64,000 nucleotides of DNA from NCBI RefSeq assembly GCF_964340395.1, contig NC_135564.1:6070861-6134860 (forward strand), in the 5' to 3' direction. This stretch comes from Glandiceps talaboti. Its lineage: Eukaryota; Hemichordata; Enteropneusta; Spengelidae. The notes beneath the pieces were generated by a model, which searched no databases, was not told where the DNA came from, and saw only the letters and a program-made list of their open reading frames with translations. Below, piece by piece: positions 1 through 12,984 of the stretch (position 1 is the first letter of the stretch; the number at the start of each line of letters is the position of its first letter). A program made the translations under genes and the position numbers.

Positions 1-394
1 TCCTATATATGTACATCTGAGCATCCTCTGATTATCACATAAACTGTCCCAAATGGAAATTTATCAAATTATTTTCTCAAAAAAACCAGTTCAAAGTTTG
101 TATAATACAGACTGTTATAGGTGAATTTCATTAAAAAGTTATGACAAACATACAGTAATGTAACATTATCTGTTGTACACAACTTTGACCCACAATGTTT
201 ATTTATTCATTGTTGCCTTGTACATTACTTGTCACTGACTTGTAATGAAGCATAGAACTGTGAATGAAGAGTTATTCTGGCTAGTTTTGTGTAAATAACA
301 AGTTTGCCTAAGGCCAGTCTACATGATGTCTTCTGAGTTGTGGACTTCTCCCCAGTGAGTTCATGATAACAAAGGAAACATGGCACGATCTTTG
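1..394. other. AT-rich unassigned sequence
   Basis: I see no gene, splice-bounded exon or repeat here. It is ordinary AT-rich DNA leading into dispersed repeat Q. Confidence 0.5.
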
Positions 395-715
395 TTAAGG
401 TAGAGTGCACCTCCATGACAAATTTCTCTGAAAAATCAAAGTTCTTCAATTTTCTCTAAACTTTGTCATATGAAGGTTTGTTCCTGGTTCTTTTGAAATA
501 GTAAAAGAATTTTGGATGTCTTCCATCTTGTTTTCAAGGAAATCATCAATCTGTTCTTTTCCCATAGAGTTAAGACAGTATTCGGCGGCCATATTGGATT
601 CTAAAATGACTAAATTTTGATATCATTTTTACTTCTATTTCAAAACTTTGTGTGGTGACCCCCCAATTTTTTCATTGATTTTAAGTGAGAATAGGTTGAA
701 GATTTCAATTCCTGG
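395..715 (+). repeat. Dispersed repeat family Q, copy 1
   Basis: This stretch aligns by eye, in the same orientation, with 50891-51205. Shared landmarks in order are TTAAGG(T/C)AGA(G/A)TG, a block ending AAATCAAAGT, a block around AAACTTTG followed by CATGAA/ATGAA, and the motif GGCGGCCATATTGGAT, then TTCTAAA and a T-rich tail ending TTGATTTTA. Here GGCGGCCATATTGG occurs once (about 584-597); in copy 2 it occurs three times. No coding potential and no terminal inverted repeats are visible. It may be a fragment of a larger transposon or an old segmental duplicate. Confidence 0.6.
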
Positions 716-2550
716 TTTAACCATTAAACCCTGTCTGAACTCCAGGATATGTAGTGTAAAATTACACAAGTTTAACTGAAAATGTAATTTGGAACATGGG
801 ACATGAAGGTTAAATTTTCATCCTAGCAAAACATCAGAAATGTAATTTTTGGGAAGTTGAAAAATGTCCAACATATGTCCAAGTTACGAATATTATTGCT
901 GTATTTACTTTAGTAATAATAATTTGGAGGGAAGTTATAAGGATTTGTACATCAACAAATATAACTACGATGCTGAAAATATAGCATAAACCTTTCCAAC
1001 TTCTGGTAAATGCAAAAAAAAAGTAATATTGCAATGAGTATTGAACCAGAAAAAACACCTGTCACCTGGGTTGTTCATTAGTCAGGTGTCTGTTATTATC
1101 ACCTACATCCTTACAGCGCAGGTGGCTGGAAAGAAAAATTGGATCTAGGGAATTGATTTTCAATTTTCCATAAAAAATGAAATACTTTTTGAAACTCTGT
1201 CAATATACCTTGTGCAAAGTTCTCCTCAAAAACCAAAGATAGTAGGGTATTCACCTTCTGTTTCCATGGAGATGAGCCATCTCATCCACTGCTGTTCTTG
1301 ATCTCATTTTTTTTCTGTCGTTCAGATGTTATCCATTATCTTTTTTGTATGATGGCTCGTGATTACTTATTTGTTCAAATGTCAAAGGAGATCCACATAA
1401 GGTCTAATTATGTCAAATCTTTTCATTTGAGAGGTATTCTATATTGACATGAATTTTGACCTCAATGTTGTAACATTTTGTGAGGAAAATACAAGTTGAA
1501 AGATAATGTTGACAGTACTTTGTGGCTATTTAGGAAGATAAACAAAAAAATTGTGTCATAAGGAGGTAAATGTTTTGTCTGTTGTTGAAGCTGTGTGGTT
1601 AATTCCTTTGTAGTGCCTCCTTCTATCTCAAACTCCCTGATAAGATAGTTTAGTTATCAACAAATTTATGGTTTGATAACCTTGTGTGGTAGTTAAGCAG
1701 GACACACTGAAGATTAGTTTTGTGATAGTTATGCATTTTAGAATTGTCTGTGCAATTGAGTGTTGTCAAGTATTGAATCACTTTAACATCTGTCAGACAA
1801 ATTATATTTTCTGGAATGATGTATGGACATTTTGGCGTTGTAAGACACCCTGGTCCAGAGACATGCTTTTGTGTATCTCAAGATAATAACATCAAGTCAA
1901 GGCTCTGGCTACTATCCTGTAAATGAACATGTTGTGTTGTGTCAGCTATGAATGGCCATGGTTTTGCACTTTCCCATATTCGGTCACCACGTAAATGGAA
2001 AAGTATGTCGTGTACTGAGTATTATGTGACAATCTCACTAAAACACTATTTTTATCACCCTATTTCACTTTACAACAATCTCTTATTTCGAATGAACTGC
2101 CACAGCTTTGAATACTTCAGGGAAACCGTTTCCCATTCTAGTCATGCAATATTCTCCTGCTCAAATGCAGCTGGAAAAAGTCACCGAATGGACTCCACAG
2201 TACTATGTACATGGAATATAAAGGGGGTATCATTACATGTAATGGAAGGTTTAAGAAGTAAGATACAAATAATTGTAGGAAAAGGTGTAATATGTGAAGA
2301 AAAATTATGTAGATGTAATTTTCATAAAAACCAAAATGTCATTTCTATGTACATTTGTAATAGTAAAGTACATTGTTGGCCAAATTGATTTCCAAGTCAT
2401 AAAGGATAGAATATATGGTTGGGGTGTCATATTTATGTAAATAGATACAATGGTATAAATATCTGAAATATTGATGGTGTATGATTCTAGTGTCTCTGCT
2501 AGTGTTGGATCAACAGTTTCAGCTCCCTGTGGTATGATTTTCACCTTCCT
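716..2550. other. Unassigned AT-rich stretch
   Basis: No gene or repeat could be supported. Frames of 66-149 codons occur (for example 1939-2388 on the plus strand), but their composition is irregular, they show no recognisable domain and they lack convincing splice sites, so I treat them as chance. Confidence 0.45.
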
Positions 2551-2551
2551 G

Positions 2552-2760
2552 TGGTGTGGTGGTTTAGCTCAAGACAAGCAGTCAGAAAGTCATAGGTTCA
2601 AATCCTACTGGCGATGGCAGATTTTATGTGACTGACCCAAACCCAGGATAAGTAAACTGTATTCTACAGACACAATTGGTAGGCTGCTGCAGTGTCCCAT
2701 CCACAAGGCGAGTGTGAATTTGGGGGTACTCATGGAATAATAACTTAGTAGTTGGGGACG
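2552..2760 (+). mobile_element. tRNA-derived SINE, copy 1
   Basis: A polymerase III split promoter is visible: a box A-like TGGTTTAGCTC at about 2560-2570 and a near-consensus box B, GGTTCAAATCC, at 2595-2605. The spacing is close to that of tRNA genes. The rest does not fold as a tRNA, and the body continues (CCCAAACCCAGG, then ATTCTACAGAC, then TTGGTAGGCTG), which is the usual plan of a tRNA-derived SINE. The body matches 50088-50225, where a diverged copy lies. Its 3' end abuts MITE A1, so its true end is uncertain. A degraded tRNA pseudogene is the alternative. Confidence 0.6.
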
Positions 2761-2782
2761 AAATATTCACATAGAGACCCTA

Positions 2783-3203
2783 AGGGACGATTGCACAATG
2801 TCACACAAGCTCAATAAGCGAACTTCGTTCATTTAGGGGGTCTGGCATCAATGCGATTGCTAAAGTTCATTTTTATACTTCTAAACAAATTTTGACTGAA
2901 AACTTTCACTCCTTCCATGATAACAGCTTTTGTATTTACTACTGAGATGTTAATAAGTTGATAAAAATTTACCTCTAATGTGAGATATGGTGCTGGGTTT
3001 CTGGTAGTATTGTAATGTGTTTACAATCGTATTTTTACCATTACATCAATCGTAGTGGTGTGACCGCTATAATTTTCATCCTAGTTTACATATATGAACA
3101 TGTGATGTCGCACTTGTGAATGTTTTAAGGGGAGGGAGGGGGTTTTGACCTAAACGAATGATGTTCGTGTGTTGAGCTTGTGCGACATTGTGCGATCGTC
3201 CCT
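2783..3203. mobile_element. MITE family A, copy 1 (TA target duplication)
   Basis: A 421-bp element with terminal inverted repeats. Extending the arms by 2-3 bases into the flanks gives 57-bp arms (2780-2836 and 3151-3207) that match at about 49 positions. The ends read AGGGACGA and TCGTCCCT and are flanked by TA at 2781-2782 and 3204-3205. TA duplication with such ends is typical of Tc1/mariner-type non-autonomous elements; the superfamily is an inference, because the flanks lie within a palindromic CCTAAGG. No transposase frame is present. The whole element has a second copy at 56336-56843. Confidence 0.75.
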
Positions 3204-3419
3204 TAGGACTCTGGGTACATATGTCCCATAGATACAATGTCGTGCCAGGCCTAGGTGACTCCGGAATAGCTGATGATTGACTTTGAAAGTCTTGTCAGTT
3301 CCATAGCAACATGATAGAGTGTAGCACGCGTGTAACATACCTGTACATGTACATTTTTTAGCAGGGCTGTCATGTAATGATCCAAAACCTAAATGGCAAT
3401 CTATAGAATCATACAGGAG

Positions 3420-3510
3420 TGCAAAAGTAATGAGTAGAACAGTCCTGATAAATAAATTCAGTCCTGACGTTTCGAACCAATATTCTTACTCATAGGATAT
3501 CAAGGCAAGA
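3420..3510 (-). mobile_element. Possible retroelement tail (Penelope-like or non-LTR)
   Basis: Read on the minus strand this carries GAGTAAGAATATTGG followed by TTCGAAACGTCAGGACTG. The phrase CGAAACGTC(A/G)G after a short purine-rich run is common just downstream of the last coding exon of Penelope-like and some other retroelements in invertebrates. No coding remnant could be read beside it, so this is a weak motif-based call. Confidence 0.25.
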
Positions 3511-3889
3511 TATAGAGTACATGTAGGTCATTACTTGACTGTATCTAAATGTTAGGGAATAGAATGACACACCGCAAGTGCTAATTAACAGTAAAATAGG
3601 CAAAGAAAGATCTAAAAGTCATGCACACAAAAATCTTGCTACAGCGTACACATCTTGGTTTATTTTCCTGTTTGCTGCTCTTCAGCAAACACTATTGTTG
3701 AAATAATGCCTTTTGTACACAAGTAACAATATAATTGGCTTAATTTGTATGCCATCAGTCTAGTGTTAGTTATATGCCTAAGTGTACTAATTTTGTATTC
3801 AGTAGTGTCTAATTGCTTGAATTACTTTTAGCTAATTTAAAATTACACGTGTATTGACTTATGGAAATGGTAATGTTCTTTCATACTGT

Positions 3890-4172
3890 ATTTGCTTTGA
3901 TAATGTTTTCTGAAATTTTAGTATGGAATGTTCTGTTACTATGTATAATACATGTATGTTACTTTGGTATGTTGTCTAAAAATTGATACTACAATGACAT
4001 GTACAGTATGTGGACTTTGGTATCTTGTAATATGTGAAATTCAAGTATCAATATTACATTTACATACATGTGGGCTTCGTATCTTGTCTGAATTTTAAAT
4101 ATCACAAAATGTCCTCTTGTACTCTGCCTGTTTTGTTATCTTTTCTGAAATATTAATGTCATTTATCAGGAA
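3890..4172. repeat. Degenerate tandem repeat, unit about 55-65 bp, five units
   Basis: Units begin near 3894, 3962, 4015, 4075 and 4131, each starting with a form of CTTTGGTATCTTGTCTGAAA and continuing into an ACATGTA-rich half. Divergence is high, so the array is old. Confidence 0.5.
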
Positions 4173-4211
4173 TCCAATCTTATCATTAGAAAAAATGTAC
4201 TGCCGACAGGG

Positions 4212-4262
4212 ATCCCCTTGGACCACAGTAGACAAGTCGTAGGTTCTATCCTATAAGTTTCT
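4212..4262 (+). mobile_element. Possible fragment of the SINE promoter region
   Basis: AGTCGTAGGTTCTATCCTA closely matches the box B region of the SINE at 2588-2608 (AGTCATAGGTTCAAATCCTA), and CTTGGACC upstream could be a decayed box A. Only about 50 bp are recognisable. Confidence 0.3.
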
Positions 4263-4454
4263 TGTTCAATGTGTTCTTCAGTTCCAGAATATTGCCTGTA
4301 ATATTCTTCCTACATATGGTTTTAATATTCTACAAGCTCAGATGTTTGTTGACCTAATAACAATGATATTTGATAATGATTAGTGAGTGAAAAGTCAGGT
4401 CAAATAAAGAAATATTGCCTTTTATGTCAATTCTAATGTTAACAACAAACTGAT

Positions 4455-4960
4455 TACATGTACATGTATGTTGTATGTCATGTATATAATTATTACATGG
4501 ACATTATCACATAGATTATGTTGTATGAATCATGTATACAATTATTACATGGACATTATCACATAGATTATGTTGTATGAATCATGTATACAATTATTAC
4601 ATGGACATTATCACATAGATTATGTTGTATGAATCATGTATACAATTATTACATGGACATTATCACATAGATTATGTTGTATGAATCATGTATACAATTA
4701 TTACATGGACATTATCACATAAATTATGTTGTATGAATCATGTATACAATTACATGGAAATATATAGATTATGTTGCATAATGTCATCACATGCATGTAC
4801 ATGGACATTATAACATAGATTATATGTACATGTATATTGTATTTCATGTATACATGGATATCTATTATCACATACATTATGTTGTATGTCTTCACATACA
4901 TGTACATGGACATTATAACATAGATTATATGTATGTTGTATGAATCATGTGTCACTGGAG
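4455..4960. repeat. 52-bp minisatellite with degenerate extension
   Basis: CACATAGATTATGTTGTATG recurs at 4508, 4560, 4612 and 4664, with a one-base variant at 4716: an exact 52-bp period with almost no divergence. Beyond about 4770 the units degrade but keep CATGGACATTAT and ATAGATTATAT. A 116-codon minus-strand frame across the array is a product of the repeat. Confidence 0.85.
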
Positions 4961-5760
4961 TAGTATACATAACTTCACATTGTCCACACCCGTTAAAAAT
5001 AGACCATAAGGTAATGTTTTTCTGAGGGGAGAAAGGAAATAAAATCGGCATGAGTTTCTAAGTATTTTACCATGGTTCTTCATCAATACAATGGTATATA
5101 TCATATACATGTATGGTATGGAAAATATTCAAAAAATTACAAATTTTATCAGATTTCCCTCTCTGTTTTGGTTATGCACTAAACTTATGACATAAATATG
5201 AAAATTTATGCAAACCTTATCAGGGTTTCTCCTTTATTGTTGAGTTTCCACACCAAAATTATGGTACATGTATAAGGTGTGGAATTATGTAATGTAAGTG
5301 TTACCAGGGTTGAAAATCCTTAACAAAAGACAACATGTTTAAATATAAGGGTAATAATTAATGCAAGTTTTACTGGGTTTACACAAAACCCAAATCATTG
5401 CAAATGGCATAAGACAAGTCAGCAGGGTCACCCCTAAAAAAATGATGGTATGGTTTATTACATGGCGTCATTCAATTTATTTGCCATCAGCTAGTGAATG
5501 TTGTAAAATTAAAATACAGACTCTCCTAAATACTGTTGATTTAATTAGCATGCCAGTTTGTGTGTTTGAGAGAGAATTAACAGTTTATATAATCATACCC
5601 CACAGAGTAAGGTCACTAATGAGAGCAGTTGAGAATGGGAAATGGTGAATTTCCAGCCAATTATCTCTATGTCCTTAAGAACAATATTGTTAGAGGCAAT
5701 AATATATGCACGCTTACAAAGTTGAAATACTAAATAGGATAGCAAATATCAGCCTTCTTC
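4961..5760. other. Unassigned stretch with weak internal similarity
   Basis: Short phrases such as TTACCAGGGTT recur loosely (5215, 5303, 5367) and a reverse form occurs near 26780 and 27335. They are too short and diverged to define an element. A 95-codon frame at 5361-5648 has no recognisable domain. Confidence 0.35.
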
Positions 5761-5762
5761 AT

Positions 5763-6194
5763 TCCCGGATTTATAGATATTTTTATACACTATGAGTTCT
5801 GGAGCGTCATTTCATGATTACATATAATTTACAATTTACTTGTGATTTCAGAGAAAAATGAAGTTGATCTGCATTTATAGGGTGTCTTTGCTATTGGCTA
5901 TTGCATCATGGGAGATAGCAGGATTACATTATTTAATGGTTGAACGCTGAATATTCATGTGTATGAAATGCTTTGCACTTCAGTGTGAAACAGCTGTCAT
6001 GAATATTCAATGTTCAACCATTGAATAATGTATTTCTACTATCTCCCATGATGCAACGGTCCATAGCAAAGATACCCTATAAATGCACAAGATCAACTTG
6101 ATGTTTCTCTGAAATCGCAAATAATTGAAGGTGATATAAAATCATAAAATGACTCTCCAGAACTAATGTTTATGAAAATGTCTATTTACTGGGG
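5763..6194. mobile_element. Inverted-repeat element family B, full copy
   Basis: A roughly 430-bp element made of two long imperfect arms (about 5763-5965 and 5995-6194) around a short centre. Paired landmarks are AGTTCTGGAG with CTCCAGAACT, ATTTCAGAGAAA with TTTCTCTGAAAT, GCATCATGGGAGATAG with CTATCTCCCATGATGC, and TGAATATTCATG with CATGAATATTCA. No coding capacity. This is a MITE or foldback architecture; the superfamily cannot be assigned without the exact ends. A truncated copy lies at 46505-46760. Confidence 0.75.
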
Positions 6195-7864
<1,670 letters not shown>

Positions 7865-7939
7865 ACCTCTTTGCATACAGCCAAGTAAACTGATATGTTG
7901 TATCAAAGGATATACTTTGATATATCATATGTCAGATAC

Positions 7940-8170
7940 ATAGGTTCAAGTCTTGATGAAGGCTAGAAATCAATGTCAGAAGCAATGTCAAATACATCTA
8001 GTAAATGTTGAACTCGATGAGAAAGATGTCTTGTACATAAATCCGAGTCTTGATGAAGGCTAGGAATCAATGTTGTGAGACACAGTACATTTGTAGATGG
8101 TGAACTTGAGGAGAAAGATATTATGAGGATAGATCGAGTCTTGATGAATGCTAGCAATCAATGCTAGGAT
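7940..8170. repeat. Degenerate tandem repeat, unit about 95 bp
   Basis: AGTCTTGATGAAGGCTAG recurs at about 7949, 8046 and (one change) 8140, each followed by AATCAATG and later by GTTGAACTCGATGAGAAAGAT or a variant. Three units. Confidence 0.7.
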
Positions 8171-8240
8171 AATGTCTGAATGCAGATTACTACATGTACA
8201 TAATGTATTTAGTAAGTTACTCACTGAAGTCAATTTCCAA

Positions 8241-8284
8241 TGTCTGTCTGTCTGTCTGTCTGTCTGCCTGTCTGTCTGTCTGCC

Positions 8285-8324
<40 letters not shown>

Positions 8325-8384
8325 CATCCATCCATCCTTCCATCCATCCATCCATCCATTTGTCTCTGTCTGTCTGTCTGATTG
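8241..8384. repeat. (CTGT)n - (CCAT)n compound microsatellite
   Basis: CTGT units occupy 8241-8320, CCAT/CCTT units 8321-8360, and a short CTGT tail ends near 8380. All overlapping frames (CLSV or RQTD repeats) are by-products. Confidence 0.96.
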
Positions 8385-8650
8385 TCAAAAACAAAGGCCA
8401 GTAGAAAAAAAAAACATTTAGGAAAAAAAAATAACGAAACTCATTCAGAATAAACAATTAAGAAAATAGGAAAATACTACCATAAGAAAAAATAGCACTT
8501 GGTGGTAACCATGGCCAAATAATTATATATTTCTTGCAACAAGTGATCAAATACACACGTATGATCATATCCATGTTTCTCTTGTGTTTCTAGCTACATG
8601 TATGTCTTCCTCATCTCATAATGAGCTTACCTATTTTATTTTTACCGTAT

Positions 8651-8950
8651 TCAAGCCAAGTTCTTATCTTTGAACAGAAAATATGGTATATAGTATACCC
8701 AGGTCATTCTTTATCATGACAACCCATGTGTACATCACTGGCTTTGCGGTGCTAAAAATATGTCAAAATGTTCCAAATCAGTTATTTTTCAAATTTTTTC
8801 ATAAATTATGCTTGGGGAGATATAATTGTATTAATCCAAATATTCTACTTTATTTAGCTGGAAAATACTGTTTGTCACTATGTGTATAGCGACTGGTAGT
8901 GACAAGGCCCCTTAGGTCACTCATATTTTCCTCAGCTGAAGGAAGAAAAT
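8651..8950 (+). repeat. Dispersed hairpin repeat family P, copy 1
   Basis: It begins with CAAGCCAAGTTC, passes through a degenerate middle shared with the other copies (CATCACTGG, then AAATATGTCAAAATGTTC) and ends with GTGACAAGGCCCCTTAGG, TCACTCATATTTTCCT and an AGCTGAAGGAAGAAAA tail. The 3' 40-50 bases are the best conserved part of the family. Here the upstream stem partner has shrunk to TTGTCACTA against TAGTGACAA (about 8873 and 8897). No coding frame; the class is unknown. Confidence 0.6.
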
Positions 8951-9338
8951 TACTTGGGATATCAAAGTGTTGTATGAGAAGCATACAGTTTCAACATGTA
9001 ATAGTTCTCACAGCTATTATTTTTCAATTTGCCATTTTTTCACCCATATAATAATTGATATCTGACCTAATATCCGTCAGGTTAAAGTACACAGTAAATG
9101 AATCCTAACTCCTCCTATGTAATAACTAACAAATGTGTATTTATGTCAGTATTACTTTAGTCAACTGTTTTCAAATAGAAACTGAAAGTGCATACATGAC
9201 GTGTAAATATTGTAACTTGAAAAACAAACATTCCATAGATATTAATACTTGTATAAAAATATGTATGTCTAATGACCCATTTCACACCTCAAATATAAAC
9301 GTACAGTAAGTGTACAATGTATGTATGTATCATTTTGT

Positions 9339-9870
9339 AGTAGTCCAGGACACATAGACTACTAAAACATTGTATCTAGACTACCAACTTAGTAGTAGTC
9401 CAGGACACATAGACTACTAAACATTGTATCTAGACTACCAAATTAGCAGTAGTCCAGGACACATAGACTACTAAACATTGTATCTAGACTACCAACTTAG
9501 CAGTAGTCCAGGACACATAGACTACTAAACATTGTATCTAGACTACCAACTTAGCAGTAGTCCAGGACACATAGACTACTAAACATTGTATCTAGACTAC
9601 CAAATTAGCAGTAGTCCAGGACACAGACTACCAAACATTGTATCTAGACTACCAAATTAGCAGTAGTCCAGCACACGTAAACATTGTATCTAGACTACCA
9701 AATTAGCAGTAGTCCAGGACACATAGACTACTAAACATTGTATCTAGACTACCAAATTAGTAGTAGTCCAGGACACATAGACTACTAAACATTGTATCTA
9801 GACTACCAAATTAGCAGTAGTCCAGCACACGTAGACTGCTACAAATTTTATAGATCTAGACTCCCAAATT
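9339..9870. repeat. 54-bp minisatellite with hairpin-forming unit
   Basis: Ten units start at 9339, 9394, 9448, 9502, 9556, 9610, 9662, 9708, 9762 and 9816, each beginning AGTAGTCCAG. Most are 54 bp; the 46- and 52-bp units carry internal deletions. Within a unit TAGTAGTC pairs with GACTACTA across an 11-base loop, so single strands of the array could form serial hairpins. Units are very similar, which suggests recent expansion or homogenisation. Confidence 0.92.
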
Positions 9871-11055
9871 TATAGTCAAACGTGGTTGTCTGTCTGTTAC
9901 TAGACCAATGGAAATCAATAGAAAACTGTAGCTGAAACAATTCATTTGGCAAAATTTGACTACAAAGTGTAGATATTAATTCAATCGTTGGACTGTGTTA
10001 TAATTTTCAATTTTTATTATTGAAATGGAGTTGTAGGATTAGGATTAGGATAAATATTTAAACAAAAGAAAAACACAGAGAAAGCTTGGCTGTGATCATC
10101 CTGTTGTAGATTCGCGTATAAAAGCTAGTCAGAATCTGATTATAACTGAAAAGGCTTTTTATATGTTTTACTTTTCTTTACTAATGTTTATATATATCTG
10201 TCGGCTTAAAGAAAACTTTTCCTATCTGTTTGGTCATATCAATTTTCTGTTTACAGGCATACTAGCAGTGAATATATCCAAAGTTTGAATTTTTCATTAG
10301 CTTTCAAAATGTATTAAATTTAAATTACTGAAAGTTCATGTGATGGGTATATACATGATGTACAAATAAGAGCTCGTTGTGTTTAAACTTTCAATTTTTT
10401 GCTCATTTTTTTAAATCGACCATTAGAGCTTACATCAACTGTCTTATAACCGATATGCTTATTAATAAAATCGATATTACATATTGAAAATGGTTGCTTT
10501 GATCGAACAAATAATGATTTTCTGACAAATTGAATTTCTATTTACCTTGGTTTGATAATTTGCCGTTTGTTGTATGGATTTTAATGAAATTGAAATATTC
10601 AGTATGGAAGTTTGTTGATTAGAAAAGTGAATTATTTGGCCAAAGTGATGTTAGTCATATGAGAGATAGTATTCTTTTTGGTACTTATATTTTATGAGAA
10701 ATATTGATTACTTATTTTAATGGCATGATTTAATTTGACTGCCATCGTTGTTATGTTATATGTTGTAAAATTTCTTTAATGCTCTGCACTAGCTGTAACT
10801 TGAGTATTATTTTTTTTTTTTTTGATTAGGTAGCAAGCAATATACAAATATTCGCTAAATAATGTGAAAATAACAAATTAAATTGAATTGGCGTTTTTGG
10901 CGTCATAGATATCGTAATGTTACATCCTATATGATCCCCACCCACAATGTAGAGGATAATACCCAAAGTTCTTCAGGACTTGAATTACACAGTACATTAT
11001 AAGAGCTACATAATTATCAAAAACATATGGTTTGAAACACTGGCAAAGTCATTAT
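9871..11055. other. Unassigned AT-rich stretch
   Basis: No gene or larger repeat. Three copies of GGATTA at about 10035-10050 are too short and of the wrong sequence to be telomeric TTAGGG. A T run lies near 10811. Confidence 0.45.
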
Positions 11056-11065
11056 CATCATACAC

Positions 11066-11106
11066 ATGGTTCGCATGGTCCTTGAAAAAGCCTGGAATTT
11101 ATTTTT
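11066..11106. mobile_element. Possible hAT-like terminal fragment
   Basis: GGTTCGCATGGTCCTTGAAA followed by AAGCCTGGAATTT resembles the end of a widespread non-autonomous hAT-like family whose termini contain GGTTCGTAC...GTCCTTGAAA...CCTGGAA. A second related fragment begins at 11671. This rests on motif resemblance only. Confidence 0.35.
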
Positions 11107-11664
11107 TGTTCTAAGTGTATGAACTCTGATATATAAAAGAAATGTCAGAAATAATTCTTCTGAAATTGATATTAACGGTGTTACTGACACCATAATTTCC
11201 CCCCACTCATGGTATATTCGTTTAGTGATAATATGATAATATGAATGAAATTCTTGAAGCTCAATAAAATTTTAATGTCACCTACAAGTTGCTGGATGAT
11301 GTTCTCTCCTACTAGAATGCAATTGGCTGTCACTAGATCTTGATTGAGTATGTAAATAGCTAATTGATTGAAAGGAGGAGGTTGTAAATACAGGTTAAAA
11401 TTGAAACTTTTACTACCGTGGCTGTCATGACCAAAAGATAGGTATCACAGATTCTGGTTTATGTTTTCTTTATCATGTGTTATCTTGACATAACCTTGGT
11501 GGCAAATTGAACTATTAATATGCAAATGAGAGTGAGAATGACAAGGTGAATAGTGAGTGGTATAACAACATTAATGACTTCTAATCAGATGGAAAATCAA
11601 GTATACAGTCATGTATTATTCTGTAAATGTGTAAGGGTATCGGTTATATCTCTCAGCTCACTCT

Positions 11665-11765
11665 GAACAGGGTTCATACATTCTCGGAAATTCTGGGAAT
11701 TTCGAAGGACTCCAGGAAAATCCCGGAAAAAGGCATGGAAAAATGATCAACTGAACAATCAACAT
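11665..11765. mobile_element. Possible hAT-like terminal fragment
   Basis: CAGGGTTCATACATTCTCGG, then GAAATTCTGGGAATTT, CCAGGAAAATCCCGGAAAA and GGCATGGAAAAATGATC match the style of the fragment at 11066, with a later CCTGGAAAATGACC at 11870. A true opposite end was not found. Confidence 0.4.
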
Positions 11766-12007
11766 TATTCTGCTAGAAGGTCGATTGGATTGGTAAAAAT
11801 ATGTATTAAAAGGAGATACATGTACATTGACAACTAAAATGTATTTTGTTGGTCAGCATAATCCATTCCTGGAAAATGACCAAAGTTTTATCTGAATACG
11901 AATGAAAAACTGATGAAGAACTCTGAAAGTTCTAGAAAAGTTTACACATGTACACTAAAGGTGACTTAAATGTTGAAATTGCTGAATAAACAACTACAGT
12001 TATACCA

Positions 12008-12350
12008 CACACAAGCCAAGTTCAACATGTTTGAACAAGAAATATGTCATTTCTACCCTGGTTATACTTGGTCAAAACAACACACATCTACAAATATGTA
12101 CAAATGTAATTCTGTCTATGGTCCTTCAAATATAAGTCAAAATGTTCAAATTTGCCGCCATTTTTAATATAAAATATTTCATAATTCATACTTGCACAGG
12201 TATAAGAAGTCAATTATTTTCCGACATTTTTCTTCATTCAGCCAGAAAATATTCCTGCCCTAAGGGGACTTGTCACTTCTTATCTTCTACTCAAAGTGAC
12301 AAGGCCCCTTAGGTCACTCTTATTTTTCTTTTGCTGAACAAAGAAAAATA
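12008..12350 (+). repeat. Dispersed hairpin repeat family P, copy 2 (best hairpin)
   Basis: It starts with AAGCCAAGTTCAACATG, passes ATAAGTCAAAATGTTCAAAT and ends with the conserved block. The hairpin is complete: CTAAGGGGACTTGTCACTT at 12260-12278 pairs with AAGTGACAAGGCCCCTTAG at 12294-12312 (one mismatched position in 19, loop 15). The tail AGGTCACTCTTATTTTTCTT and a purine-rich GAACAAAGAAAAATA follow. Retention of the stem in several copies suggests that it matters to the element or marks its end. Confidence 0.65.
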
Positions 12351-12482
12351 TTGAAGAGTAATTTGTAAGAATAGTCATATTGGAATTTTGAATAGTCTTT
12401 GGTGAGATTTTTGACTTACTGTAGATAATGTTAAAATCAGTGAATTGGACAGTGATACAGTACATAGGAATATGCTCAAATG

Positions 12483-12958
12483 TAAGGCTGTGTCAACACA
12501 ACGGTGTTTTCAAAGAAAAACGTTAATATTGTTTTCATTTTAATGCATTTGAAGTGTGTACACGATAGGCCGACAAACATTTTTTATCGTCTATGCAAAA
12601 AAAAAAATTGAAGACAGAACAATATGAAAACAAAGCTGTTGCACATGTGCAAACATAACGACACACAGTTTAAGCTTGTGTGTTAGTACTGTAATAGATC
12701 ATTGAAGGAGTCATACCTGAGGTCAAATTTGTGTTTTCAAAATGTTGCATATTTGGTTGTTACTTTTTATACACAGCGCTGTTTTCAAATTTTCCGTTTT
12801 TGTCCATTTTACACACATGGATTGTTTTCAAAACGATCTACTTTCAGCAGCATTTTTAAATCATGTTTTTATTGTCGCCATGTAGACGCTACGGTGAGTC
12901 CAAATGCAGGAACAGAGTTGCGTTTTCATTTGAAAACAGCATGTAAATGGGACCATAG
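12483..12958. mobile_element. hAT-like MITE
   Basis: The left end TAAGGCTGTGTCAACACAAC, followed by GGTGTTTTCAAAGAAAAACG, mirrors the right end, which on the opposite strand reads TGGTCCCATTTACATGCTG then TTTTCAAATGAAAACGC. Internal phrases CTGTTTTCAAATTTTCCG and TTGTTTTCAAAACG repeat the theme. This terminal vocabulary is known from hAT-type non-autonomous elements of many animals. I could not see an 8-bp target duplication. A 93-codon frame at 12702-12983 lies inside and is not considered a gene. Confidence 0.5.
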
Positions 12959-12984
12959 TTTTATTAATGAGACCCTTCTATAAA

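Noticed and set aside
4508-4770. CRISPR-like array (regular 52-bp spacing)
   Set aside because: The whole 52-bp period is conserved, with no variable spacers, and the sequence is eukaryotic. It is a minisatellite. The same reasoning rejects the 54-bp array at 9339 and the 55-bp array at 40608.
10032-10050. Interstitial telomeric repeat
   Set aside because: Only three GGATTA units. The common animal telomere unit is TTAGGG, so this is a short chance run.
12260-12312. Iron-responsive or histone-type RNA stem-loop
   Set aside because: Neither the CAGUGN loop with bulged C nor the histone stem-loop sequence is present. The hairpin is part of the dispersed repeat P.
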